31,060 nt of DNA, from positions 1-31,060 of the forward strand of contig DATGLE010000044.1 in assembly GCA_035294325.1 (NCBI GenBank), given 5' to 3'. The notes beneath the pieces were generated by a model that was not told the origin of the DNA, searched no databases, and worked only from the letters and a program-made list of their open reading frames with translations. Source of the DNA: DATGLE01 sp035294325. Its GTDB lineage: Bacteria > Chloroflexota > Ktedonobacteria > Ktedonobacterales > Ktedonobacteraceae. Positions 6,495-14,974 of the stretch are shown piece after piece. The stretch's first letter is position 1, and the number at the start of each line of letters is the position of its first letter. A program made the position numbers and the translations under genes.

Positions 6495-7379
6495 ATGCAA
6501 GCACGAGACGATCACCGATTACAAGCACAGGGAGGCGCAGGTCAGGGGAGAATCGAGACAAACGATGAAGTGATCAGGGAGAGTGGCGTCACCTTCCTCG
6601 TCTGGCAGCTCTACCAGCACTTCTGGCTGCTTATTGGTCTGTTCTTTCCCCTGGCCTCTCTGCTGAGCAAACCGCATGCCTGGCTTCGTCTCGCTGTGGG
6701 CTGCGCAGCCCTGCTCTTTTTTGCGAGCAGTTATACCTGGATCATGTGGCCGCATCCCGCGAGCTGGGGAGCGCGAACGCGTGGCAGATCCCGCCTGTCG
6801 TTGCTCCTCCTGGTGACGCCTGGCCTCCAGGTCACTGTGTTCAGCCTCCTTGATGATCCTGCCTGGCTCTGGCTCTTTCCCGGGGTCAGCGCTATCGCGG
6901 GAGTGGCGCTGCCCATGCGCCGGGCGGGGGTGGTCGTCGTGTTCTTGACGGCGCTTCCACTCTTCATCACCCTCTTCACCCATCGCGGTGTGGCGGGGCT
7001 CGATTGGTGGTGGCTCATCGCGCTGATGCTGGTGGTGCGAGGGCTGGGGCTGGATATGATCGGCGTGTCTCACATGGGCAGCGCCATTCGCGAACTGCAT
7101 ACGGCGCGCCGCGCACTCGCGCGCATGAAAGTGGAGGAAGAGCGCCTGCGCCTGGCGCGGGATTTGCATGATGTGCTTACCAGGACAGAGAACAACCTTG
7201 TAGCGCCTGTGAAGCGTTGTCCAGGATCGGCGCTCATGCCGTCTCACCTCCTCTGTGTGGAGAAAAAACACAAAAAAAACGATCAACCTGCCAATACTAT
7301 ACCCTGCTATACAGGTGCTGTCAACCTGAACCCTTGCCTGTCCAGCCATTTAAAAGCGCTCTTCTGTTTTGATTGTTAA
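6495..7379 (+). pseudogene. Sensor histidine kinase truncated after the H-box
   Basis: ATG at 6495 with GAGG about nine bases upstream. Residues about 34-190 contain several hydrophobic helices (HFWLLIGLFFPLASLL, LAVGCAALLFFASSY, LSLLLLVTPGLQVTVFSLL, AGVVVVFLTALPLFITLF, WWWLIALMLVV), then a coiled linker and the HisKA_3 H-box RLRLARDLHDVL with phospho-acceptor His225, as in NarL/DesK-type two-component kinases. Homology breaks at base 7178: the next expected residues (GHSL-type) and the whole HATPase domain are missing, and the frame runs on for about 66 unrelated residues to 7379. No response regulator gene follows. The product should lack kinase activity. Confidence 0.8.
7235..7324 (-). promoter_or_regulatory. 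Orphan promoter, ribosome site and start codon on the opposite strand
   Basis: On the minus strand TTGACA (7324-7319), 17 bases and TATAGT (7301-7296) form a near-consensus promoter. It is followed by a leader, AGGAGGT (7253-7247) and ATG at 7237. Coding sequence continues for only about 19 codons (MSADPGQRFTGATRLFSVL) before meeting the histidine kinase breakpoint at 7178/7179. It looks like the beginning of an unrelated gene whose body was lost when the kinase gene was cut. Confidence 0.6.
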
Positions 7380-8081
7380 CGTTCATCATCGCGCGCCTAT
7401 GCATAGGGATGATTACCAGATTATTTTCTTAAACTTCATAATGGCCCCGCCGGTCTTCACTCCCATCGCAGGTTGGTCTGATAGGACAGGCATCGAGAAA
7501 GCCACAAACGCGCAGAGAAAACGAAGTCGCCAGGCTGACATTCATGTCTGGAAGCGTCCGTTCTGGCTGCTGGCTTCCCGCCGCCTCTTATTGCAACGAT
7601 AACACAGACCGCTGGCCTGAGCTTCATATCCTGCACCACACAAGCTACATCACCTTTGAGCTTCTCACACACCAGCGTCACGGCCATCCCCTAATGAGCA
7701 AAATTGCATTCTCAGGCCCATCTCAGATAATCCACAGAGTGATTTCACGCGGGTATGGTAGGCTTCTCTTGTGATGGATGAAGAGAGTCATCTGCAATGC
7801 CCATCCCCTTCTCTCACTTATCTCCAGCTACCGGGAGCAGTCCAGAACATGAAGCGAGCACCCCCGGCAGAAGTATGCAAGAGTAGAGTGGAGATAGATA
7901 CAGATGCTACAATCTGCCCTGGAGGACAAAATGACTGGCTCATCTCATGCTGGGCGGACACCTCTTCCTGGCGGGTGAAGGTGACGGTTAAGAACGCCAC
8001 GAGGAGCGGCGCAGGGCCAGAACCGCTGTGATATGGTATACAATCTGGTGAACACGTTTTTGCCCAGAAAGGAGGAGACAG
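7380..8081. other. Gap of about 700 bp with no supported gene
   Basis: Only short frames with no family resemblance and no good ribosome sites occur on either strand. A weak -10-like TATACAAT stands near 8036, suitable for the antiporter gene that starts at 8082. The stretch follows a clear recombination breakpoint at 7178 and is probably decayed sequence. Confidence 0.5.
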
Positions 8082-9869
8082 ATGCAGCATGAACTCCCGC
8101 TTCTACTCAATATTACCGCGGCGCTGCTGGCGGCTTTCATCGGCGGGCTACTCGCTCGTCGCTTGAAGCTGCCAGCAATGGTTGGATATATGCTGGCCGG
8201 AGTCGCCATCGGTCCTTTTACACCTGGCTTCAGCGGCGATCTGTCTACCATCCAGCAGCTCGCCGAGCTCGGCGTGATTTTTCTCCTGTTTGACGTTGGC
8301 CTGCATTTCTCGCTGCGTGATTTATGGGCTGTGCGCGATACCGTTCTTTCTGGGGCGCTTATCCAGCTTATCCTGATCACAGGACTTGGCCTGGTGCTCG
8401 CTCACCTGTGGGGCTGGACGCTCGCTGCTGGCCTATTATTCGGAGTGGCTATCACTATTGCCAGTACCGTCGTCATGGTCCGCAATTTGACGGATCAGGG
8501 GCTACTCAACAGCTCTCATGGGCAGGTTGCTGTCGGCTGGTTGGTGCTGGAGGATCTGGTCACGGTCCTCATTCTCGTGCTCCTCCCTGCGCTCGCCTCG
8601 CAGACACAAGAGCCGCTCTGGCAAACGGCCGGGCTTGCCCTGCTGAAAACCGGGGCGTTTGCCGCGCTGATGCTGGTGGCTGGGACGCGTCTCATTCCAT
8701 GGTTCCTGCGGCAACTGGCACACATGGGTTCGCGGGAACTCTTCATTGTCGCGATTGTCGTCATTACGGTCGGGACAGCGCTTGGCGCCTCGGCTCTCTT
8801 TGGTGTTTCCCTGGCGCTGGGCGCCTTCCTGGCAGGGGTCGTGGTCAGCGAGTCAGCACTCAGCTATCAGGTGGGAGCGGAACTGACACCTTTCCGCGAA
8901 ACGTTTGCCGTCCTGTTCTTCGTGTCGGTGGGAATGCTGGTCAATCCTCTATATGTGCTCTCCCACGCCGCGGAAGTGCTCTTGCTCGTCATGGTTATCG
9001 TTCTGGGCAAATTTGTGCTTACTGTTCTGCAAGGGCTGCTCTTTCCTCGCCCGGCGCGCACAGCACTCATTCTCGCCGCCGGGCGCAGTCAGATCGGGGA
9101 ATTCTCCTTTATTCTGGGTTCAGTCGCTGTCGCTCTGGGATTACTCAAGGAGGAGCAATATGCGCTGCTGCTGGCAGGTGCCCTGCTCTCCATCGCGCTC
9201 AACCCGTTCCTGTTTCGGGCGCTTCCCTGGATCGAAACGCACTTGCGCAAGATGCACACCTTCTGGGAGGTGCTGGACCGACATGGTCCTGTGCAGGCCC
9301 CTGTAGTGGAGTCATTACGAGATCATGTGATCGTCATTGGTTGCGGGCGAGTAGGACAATATCTTGTGAATGTATTGGGCCATCTCGGGATTGCTCGCCT
9401 GGTGGTTGAACACGATATCGGACGCGTCACGGAATTGGAACGCCAGGGAGTTCCCACCCTCTATGGAGACGCGGCCAATTCGGACATCCTTTCACATGTC
9501 CGCCTCGAACGGGCGCGTGCGGTGGTCGTGACCTTGCCGGATGAAGCGTCGGCAGCTATTGTGGTGGCAACAGCTCGTGCAGAGGCTCCGCAGATTCCAA
9601 TCATCGTGCGTGCTGCTACACGCAATAGCGTAGGCCAGCTCTTCTCCTTAGGAGCCGAGCATGTTATCTATCCTGAACTGGAGGGAGGACTGGAGATGAT
9701 GCGAGAGACACTGGCATGTCTGGGCTATTCCGAAAGCAGCGTCAAGAGGTATGCAGATGCCGTCAGACGCGATCACTACGATCTCACCATCTCGACAGAT
9801 GTCGAGCAACAGGCCCTTGAACAGATTCGAGAAGAAGAAAAGCGAAGCGAACCAATCAGTGATCATTGA
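8082..9869 (+). CDS. CPA2-family cation/proton antiporter with RCK (TrkA-N) domain
   Basis: 595 residues. Residues about 5-390 form the 12-13 helix Na+/H+ exchanger domain (LLARRLKLPAMVGYMLAGVAIGP, ELGVIFLLFDVGLHF, TIASTVVMVRNL, LEDLVTVLILVLLP), as in KefB/KefC and YbaL. Residues about 412-540 are a TrkA-N/RCK Rossmann domain (HVIVIGCGRVGQYLVNVLG, LYGDAANSDIL, IVRAATRNSVGQLFSLGAEHVIYPE). Such proteins exchange K+ or Na+ for H+ across the cytoplasmic membrane under nucleotide or redox control. The start has AAAGGAGG seven bases upstream. Length and all domains are complete. It stands alone in the plus direction. Exact ion and ligand cannot be assigned. Confidence 0.93.
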   Translation: MQHELPLLLNITAALLAAFIGGLLARRLKLPAMVGYMLAGVAIGPFTPGFSGDLSTIQQLAELGVIFLLFDVGLHFSLRDLWAVRDTVLSGALIQLILITGLGLVLAHLWGWTLAAGLLFGVAITIASTVVMVRNLTDQGLLNSSHGQVAVGWLVLEDLVTVLILVLLPALASQTQEPLWQTAGLALLKTGAFAALMLVAGTRLIPWFLRQLAHMGSRELFIVAIVVITVGTALGASALFGVSLALGAFLAGVVVSESALSYQVGAELTPFRETFAVLFFVSVGMLVNPLYVLSHAAEVLLLVMVIVLGKFVLTVLQGLLFPRPARTALILAAGRSQIGEFSFILGSVAVALGLLKEEQYALLLAGALLSIALNPFLFRALPWIETHLRKMHTFWEVLDRHGPVQAPVVESLRDHVIVIGCGRVGQYLVNVLGHLGIARLVVEHDIGRVTELERQGVPTLYGDAANSDILSHVRLERARAVVVTLPDEASAAIVVATARAEAPQIPIIVRAATRNSVGQLFSLGAEHVIYPELEGGLEMMRETLACLGYSESSVKRYADAVRRDHYDLTISTDVEQQALEQIREEEKRSEPISDH

Positions 9870-9879
9870 TGATGGAGAT

Positions 9880-9957
9880 GGAGTGGACATTGGCATTGAT
9901 TGATACGAGAGCAGGATGCAAACCTGCAAGCAGATTCGGTGTTCTCGCGTCCACTCC
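9880..9957. repeat. Nested inverted repeat downstream of the antiporter gene
   Basis: Outer arms GGAGTGGAC (9880-9888) and GTCCACTCC (9949-9957), a second helix CGAGA (9906-9910)/TCTCG (9943-9947), and an inner GCAGG (9911-9915)/CCTGC (9923-9927) hairpin are all in nested order. It begins 11 bases after the antiporter stop at 9869. No U-tract follows, so it may be a structured 3' end or a decayed mobile-element end. The rest of 9870-10060 holds no gene. Confidence 0.5.
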
Positions 9958-10060
9958 GTGAAAAACATCTGTCTCGTGCAGGGTCAGGATAAAATCAGGC
10001 CACGAGCAATACAATAAATAGGATAGAATTGTCTGATTAATATCCACCTGCTTCGCCAGA

Positions 10061-10387
10061 TCATGATGCTGGAAGGTTTACAGCGCGATGCCATAAAAAA
10101 ACCAGCGAATAGATCATGATACATATAGCGGCGAACAGGAGATTAAGTTGGATGGAAGAATATCTGACAGCTATTCTGGCAAGAGCATAGTTTTGACTAT
10201 TGAGAGTCTGGGAAAGCTCTACCGGAAGGAATTGCACAAAATAAGCAAAGCTCTTCCCAAAGGTTGGCAATACAAGGCTGAGCGGAATTTCTATAGCCGT
10301 TGCAAAGAGCAATCCTCCTCCCACCGCTAGAATCGTCGAGCGACTGATCACCGCCAGCATAAAGGTCAGAGCGGCATAGGGGAGCAT
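10061..10387 (-). pseudogene. C-terminal fragment of an ABC-2 type permease
   Basis: 108 residues containing three hydrophobic segments (LPYAALTFMLAVISRSTILAVGGGL, a middle LVLPTFGKSFAYFVQFLP and a terminal LNLLFAAICIMIYSLVFLW), the usual last third of an ABC-2 permease such as those paired with drug or lipid exporters. The first two thirds and the ATPase partner are absent. The apparent ATG lies within a 9-bp hairpin and has no ribosome site. It follows the cyclase gene after 18 bases and is most likely a truncated remnant. Confidence 0.6.
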
Positions 10388-10401
10388 CGCATATGCTCCC
10401 C
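10379..10401 (-). terminator. Hairpin after the cyclase gene
   Basis: Perfect 9-bp stem GGGGAGCAT/ATGCTCCCC with a 5-base loop, located just after the TGA of the cyclase gene (10406). No run of T follows on the minus strand, so it may slow or protect the transcript end rather than terminate it. It marks the junction with the ABC-2 fragment. Confidence 0.45.
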
Positions 10402-10405
10402 GTAT

Positions 10406-11092
10406 TCAAAGGAGAGCCACCACTCTCACCGGCGAACCTGTGCCTGCGCGGATGCGTAAGGGGAAGCCGATAAAGGTAAACCGCTTCCCCACCACCTGGT
10501 CCAGGTTCGCCAGGTTCTCGTAATGCGTGATCCCGTATGCGCGGCACATCATGTGGCAAGGGTACGTGCGACTGGCAGGATTATCCGGGCTGGGGGAATC
10601 CACACCGAATGTCTTGATGCCCTTTTCAACCAGCCACATACTGCCGGATTCGTCCAGACCTGGATACTGGCTCAGATACTCCTTCGTGTCATGATAGCGG
10701 TTGAAGGTGCCGGTATAGAAGAGCAAGATATCGCCTTTACGGACCTCAACGCCGGACGTAGCGCAAGCCTCTTCAATATCGGCGGCATTGATATAGGTGC
10801 GTGGTTCCTTGTGGGAGACATCGATGCAGGTGGCATCACCATAGAAAAGGTCGAGGGGCATTTTATCAATTGAAGGCGCCTCAGGGCGTGGGTCCAGATG
10901 GCTCAGGGCATCAACATGGGTCGGACCATGATCGCTCATCAACAGACCTCTGGACTGATAGGAGAAGCCTCCCTCGAAGTTCTTCGCCGTCTCTTCATGG
11001 GAATGGTGCTCCCAGATCACCGTTTTAAGATGTCCTGGATAAACAAACATTCCCTGATAGATTTCCTGTGAAAGGTCGATCAATTTGGGCAT
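10406..11092 (-). CDS. Cyclase / kynurenine formamidase-family metal-dependent hydrolase
   Basis: 228 residues, normal length for PF04199 proteins. The metal-binding signature reads HGPTHVDALSH (His55, His59, Asp61, His65), a variant of the family HGTHxDxPxH. It is followed by GDILLFYTG, a typical strand before the active site, and FGVDSPSPDN and RFTFIGFPLRIRAGTGSPVR near the end. Members hydrolyse amides or lactams (N-formylkynurenine, isatin) or act as polyketide cyclases. GGAGG lies six bases before the ATG. It is the last intact gene after the molybdenum hydroxylase and SDR genes, so it may hydrolyse their product; the substrate is unknown. Confidence 0.87.
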   Translation of the reverse strand: MPKLIDLSQEIYQGMFVYPGHLKTVIWEHHSHEETAKNFEGGFSYQSRGLLMSDHGPTHVDALSHLDPRPEAPSIDKMPLDLFYGDATCIDVSHKEPRTYINAADIEEACATSGVEVRKGDILLFYTGTFNRYHDTKEYLSQYPGLDESGSMWLVEKGIKTFGVDSPSPDNPASRTYPCHMMCRAYGITHYENLANLDQVVGKRFTFIGFPLRIRAGTGSPVRVVALL

Positions 11093-11136
11093 AGGTGGCC
11101 TCCATTGAACGTCCCTGGAGGGCGTTCACTCTTTTT

Positions 11137-11916
11137 TCAGTACATCACTGCGCCTGCGGAAACGTTCAGATCTTCCCCCGTTATCGAGGCAGCCCTATCT
11201 GATGCCAGGAAGACCGCAGCCGCCGCTACATCATCTGCTGGAACCAGGCGACCGGACGGGGAACTGCTGGTAAGCTGCCTCCGCGCCTCTTCTACGCTGA
11301 TTCCCTGCGCCTGCGCCTGTTTGCGAATCACCCACTCGATGCGCTCTCCCTCAACTCCCCCTGGCGAGATGACATTGACCCGTATGCCATAGGGGCCGGT
11401 CTCCCAGGCGAGAGTTCTGGTGAGGCCGACAAGTGCCATTTTGCTGGCAGCATAGGGCGTGCGTCCAAGCAGAGGGCGTTTGCCAGTCATAGAGCCGATG
11501 ATGACGATGCAGCCTGAGCGCCGCTCAATCATGGAGGGAAGGAACGCCCGGCAACACAGATATACGCCGGTCACATTGACAGCAAAGGTTTCTTGCCACT
11601 CGGCAGGTGTTATTGTCCACAGGGGGGCGCTGGGGCCACCGACGCCACTGTTGTTGACAAGGATATCGACGCGTCCGAAGTGGCCCAGTGCCTGCGCTGC
11701 CAGATTTCGCACGTCTTCCTCCTGGCGAATGTCCACTGGCACCACAAGCGCCTTTCGTCCAAGCGCCTCGACCATCGCCCGCGTCTCTTCGAGCGCCTCT
11801 CTCGAACGCGAGGCAAGCACAAGGCTGGCTCCTGCTCTGGCATACGCAAGGGCTATCGCCCGCCCGATACCGCGCCCACCTCCGGTAACAACCGCGATTT
11901 TGTCATCGAGTTCCAT
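11137..11916 (-). CDS. Short-chain dehydrogenase/reductase (classical SDR)
   Basis: 259 residues with the full classical SDR set: TGGGRGIG (residues 11-18) for NAD(P) binding, NNSG (88-91), catalytic Ser142, Tyr155 and Lys159 (YAASK), and the PGG turn after RVNVISPGG. The C-terminus SITGEDLNVSAGAVMY is typical of FabG-like dehydrogenases. It lies 34 bases after the large molybdenum hydroxylase subunit and 44 before the cyclase gene, so all are likely one transcript. Expected reaction: reversible alcohol/ketone oxidation of a pathway intermediate. Confidence 0.9.
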   Translation of the reverse strand: MELDDKIAVVTGGGRGIGRAIALAYARAGASLVLASRSREALEETRAMVEALGRKALVVPVDIRQEEDVRNLAAQALGHFGRVDILVNNSGVGGPSAPLWTITPAEWQETFAVNVTGVYLCCRAFLPSMIERRSGCIVIIGSMTGKRPLLGRTPYAASKMALVGLTRTLAWETGPYGIRVNVISPGGVEGERIEWVIRKQAQAQGISVEEARRQLTSSSPSGRLVPADDVAAAAVFLASDRAASITGEDLNVSAGAVMY

Positions 11917-11950
11917 GAGAAATTACCTGCTCTTCGCTCCGATTAGCTTT

Positions 11951-14365
11951 TTACGCGCCTGGCGTTTTCGCCTGTGCGCGCCTTACCCACCCGACAATCT
12001 TCTCCGGGGTCATCGGCAATTCATCGATCCTGACGCCGAAGGGCTTGAGCGCATCCTCTACCGCTCGTGTCACCGCGGGAGGCGCCACCATCCGTCCCCC
12101 TTCGCCGCCCCCCTTCACGCCATACGCGGTGAAAGGCGAGGGGGTCACATGGTGGTAGATTTCGATATCCGGTACTTCGGCAGCGGTAGGTACCAGGTAG
12201 TCGTTCATGGTTGCCGTCAGGTTCTGGCCCTCAGGGCTGTAGCGCACCTCCTCGTACAGAGCCACACCGATGCCCTGCGCGATTCCTCCCCGAATCTGGC
12301 CCTGCAATGAGCGCGGGTTTACTACCGTACCAACATCATGTACAGCCAGGAACCTGAGGAATTTGACCTGGCCTGTATTGATATCGACCTCTACGATTGG
12401 AATATGGGCGGCATGGCCCATAATGGGGTAGAACACCCCCATATCTTTGCGATCTTCCCTGGGTGGCGTTGTGTAGGGATGGTCGTAGGTGAAGTTCCCC
12501 TCCAGACCGCTCTCCATATCCGCTGGCAGGTCAAACTTGTGCCAGTATGCCTTCATGCCGATATCGGCGATGCTCAGCGAACGATCCGTGCCCCTGACCC
12601 GGACACGCCCTTCTCGAACCTCCATATCAGCGAGGCTGGCCTCCAAAAGATGGGCAGCGATCCTGCACATCTTCTCTTTGACCCTCGCCGCCGCGCCTCG
12701 GATCGCACCTGAGAGCATCACCGTCATACGACTGCCTCCCGGGCCAGCACTGGGCAACCCCTGATATGTGCTCTCGTAGGTGACACTGACCGTGGCAGGA
12801 TCCACGCCAAACTCCTCAGCGACGACCTGAGACGCAACGGTTTCAGGACTATTGCCCCAGAAAGGAGAGAACATCGTCACCGTGATGCCGCCGGTTGGCC
12901 CAATACCAATACGCACGCTTTCGGCAGTGGTTGTCAGGCCCGTGGCGGGGCCGGGGTTATGGAACCAGAACTCGGTTGCGCTGTAGGTACTGCGTTGTTG
13001 ACATGTTGCCAGGCCGATGCCGATGTAGCGTCCTTGCTGACGTGCCCGCGCCTGTTCCTGACGCCAGTAATCCAGGTCAGCGTGTTGCAGGGCCATATCC
13101 AGTACACCGGGATAGTTTCCACTATCATAAACGTTGCCCGTCGGTATCTTGTAGGGGAACTGGTCGGGCTGGATGAAATTCCGGCGGCGCAGTTCTATCC
13201 CGTCGATACCCAGTTCATCGGAAGCCGCATCTACCAGTCGCTCCAGCACCCAGTTGCCAACATCTGAACCAGCCCCCCGGAATACTCCTTGCTGATTCTT
13301 GTTGGTCAACACCGCTTTGATGCCGCTCTCAAGACTGCCAATGGTGTATGGGCCAGTGATCTGCGACATCATATTGGTGTTGCCTGTAATAGCGAACACG
13401 AAATAGGCTCCATAATCATCAATCGTATGCAGGCGCAAGCTCAGGAACTTGCCCTCTCTGGTGAGAGCAAGCTCGGCATCGTAGATGCGATCAGCGGCCT
13501 GGGCATCATTTGCTGCGAGGTTGTCGATCCGATCTTCCATGAATTTCACCGGACGCCCGGTGACTTTCGACAGTGCGCCTGCGATGGCGATTACTTTGCT
13601 CGTCACATGCTTGCTGCCAAAGCTGCCACCTGTATACATGGGATAGAAGTTGACCATATGGGGGGCCAGCTTCAGGCTACCCGCAATCAGCCACCCGACA
13701 TAGTTGAGCATATTGCAGGTCGACCAGACCTCCATGCGACCACCAGGGGGGTCGTACTTGCAAACCGCTCCGGCCGGCTCCATGGGGGCAGCAGTGGCGC
13801 GCGGCCAGCGCAGGCGGCGTTTAACGATATGCTCTGCACGGGCAAAGTCACCATCCACGTCGCCAAAGGTGAAGACGTGCTCATAGACGAGGTTTGAGGG
13901 GAGATTCTCATGCACCTTTGGCGCATCCGGCTTCATCGCTTCCAGTACATCGATCACAGGTGGCAACGGATCCCACTCGATCTGCACCAGTTCCAGGGCA
14001 TCCTCGGCGATATAGCGACTTTCGGCAGCTACCGCTACCACTGCTTCCCCAGCGTAGCGCACCTTGTCGACAGCGATGGCATGCTCAACGACTGGCTCGG
14101 CACAGAAGGCTGGCAGCGGATCAAGCACCGCAGTCGCCTCCCGGCCGGTCAATACAGCATGAACGCCCGGCAACTTTTTGCTGGCGCTGGTATCGATACT
14201 GACGATACGAGCATGAGCATAGGGACTGCGTAGAACGGCGGCATGGAGCATGCCGGGCAGCTTCACATCGCTGGTGTACTCCGCTCTCCCCGTGAGCAGA
14301 TCCGGATCTTCCGGGCGCTTGATATCTTTGCCAATCCATGTATAGCTGTTAGTTGCGGTTGTCAC
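11951..14365 (-). CDS. Molybdenum hydroxylase large (Moco-binding) subunit, xanthine dehydrogenase/CoxL family
   Basis: About 804 residues. The N-terminal domain (WIGKDIKRPEDPDLLTGRAEYTSD) and repeated Moco-binding segments are present: MYTGGSFGSKH near residue 240, VFRGAGSDVGNWVLERLVD, GGITVTMFSPFWGN, GLPSAGPGGSR, and the C-terminal GVKGGGEGGR, which supplies the catalytic Glu. The FRGAG form points toward the aldehyde oxidase/CoxL side rather than classical xanthine dehydrogenase. The GTG at 14365 is favoured by AGGAGAG seven bases upstream; an ATG at 14428 would add 21 basic residues. With the next two genes it forms a complete cytoplasmic hydroxylase for an aldehyde or N-heterocycle; substrate unknown. 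Confidence 0.88.
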   Translation of the reverse strand: MTTATNSYTWIGKDIKRPEDPDLLTGRAEYTSDVKLPGMLHAAVLRSPYAHARIVSIDTSASKKLPGVHAVLTGREATAVLDPLPAFCAEPVVEHAIAVDKVRYAGEAVVAVAAESRYIAEDALELVQIEWDPLPPVIDVLEAMKPDAPKVHENLPSNLVYEHVFTFGDVDGDFARAEHIVKRRLRWPRATAAPMEPAGAVCKYDPPGGRMEVWSTCNMLNYVGWLIAGSLKLAPHMVNFYPMYTGGSFGSKHVTSKVIAIAGALSKVTGRPVKFMEDRIDNLAANDAQAADRIYDAELALTREGKFLSLRLHTIDDYGAYFVFAITGNTNMMSQITGPYTIGSLESGIKAVLTNKNQQGVFRGAGSDVGNWVLERLVDAASDELGIDGIELRRRNFIQPDQFPYKIPTGNVYDSGNYPGVLDMALQHADLDYWRQEQARARQQGRYIGIGLATCQQRSTYSATEFWFHNPGPATGLTTTAESVRIGIGPTGGITVTMFSPFWGNSPETVASQVVAEEFGVDPATVSVTYESTYQGLPSAGPGGSRMTVMLSGAIRGAAARVKEKMCRIAAHLLEASLADMEVREGRVRVRGTDRSLSIADIGMKAYWHKFDLPADMESGLEGNFTYDHPYTTPPREDRKDMGVFYPIMGHAAHIPIVEVDINTGQVKFLRFLAVHDVGTVVNPRSLQGQIRGGIAQGIGVALYEEVRYSPEGQNLTATMNDYLVPTAAEVPDIEIYHHVTPSPFTAYGVKGGGEGGRMVAPPAVTRAVEDALKPFGVRIDELPMTPEKIVGWVRRAQAKTPGA

Positions 14366-14458
14366 AATCTTTCTCTCCTCTGAACTGCGGACAGCAGCGA
14401 CGCTTCGCCTCTGGCGCTGCGTGCCCATCTGCCCGCAAGGAATGTCTCCTGTCGGGGG

Positions 14459-14974
14459 TCAGGCTCCAGTACCCGATGGTACAGTGCCCCTTGCCTCAGC
14501 TATAGCCTGGCAAGCACTTTGCACTGCTTCGATAATATGCTGGTAGCCAGTACAGCGACAGATGTTGCCTGAGAGTGCGTGCCGAATCTCTTCTTTGCTC
14601 GGTGCTGGATTGTGCTGTAACAACTCGTAGGCGGTCATCAGGAAACCAGGAGTGCAAAAACCACATTGCAATCCCTGCTTCTCCCAGAAAGCCTGCTGGA
14701 GAGGATGCAACTCGCCGCCACGGGCCAGGCCCTCCACGGTCATCACTTCGTGGCCGTTGGCCTGTACAGCGAACATCAGGCACGAGCGCACACTCTGACC
14801 GTCCAGCAGCACGGTACAGGAGCCGCAGACGCCATGTTCACAGCCCAGATTGGTGCCCGTCAATCCCAGATCTTCGCGCAATACATCAGCAAGCAAGCGC
14901 CGTGACTCGACTACCAGGCGGTGGGTCTCACCATTGACCAGCAAGCGGATCGTGACAAAATCTTCGTCTTGCAT
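14459..14974 (-). CDS. Molybdenum hydroxylase small [2Fe-2S] subunit
   Basis: 171 residues with both iron-sulfur motifs: CEHGVCGSC...C (Cys45, 50, 53, 65) for the plant-ferredoxin-like cluster and CGFC (104, 107) with CRC (139, 141) for the proximal cluster. This matches XdhC/CoxS/CutS proteins of 150-170 residues. The ATG overlaps the stop of the FAD subunit gene by one base (TAATG), with GGAAG upstream. It passes electrons between the molybdenum centre and FAD of the same complex. Confidence 0.95.
   Translation of the reverse strand: MQDEDFVTIRLLVNGETHRLVVESRRLLADVLREDLGLTGTNLGCEHGVCGSCTVLLDGQSVRSCLMFAVQANGHEVMTVEGLARGGELHPLQQAFWEKQGLQCGFCTPGFLMTAYELLQHNPAPSKEEIRHALSGNICRCTGYQHIIEAVQSACQAIAEARGTVPSGTGA

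Noticed and set aside
6519..7349. 276-residue minus-strand open frame
   Set aside because: Antisense to the histidine kinase, His/Arg/Glu-rich and without family resemblance; only the promoter and the first codons at 7235-7324 are of interest.
8324..9409. 361-residue plus-strand open frame
   Set aside because: It is an alternate frame within the CPA2 antiporter, with low-complexity Arg/Gly/Ser composition.
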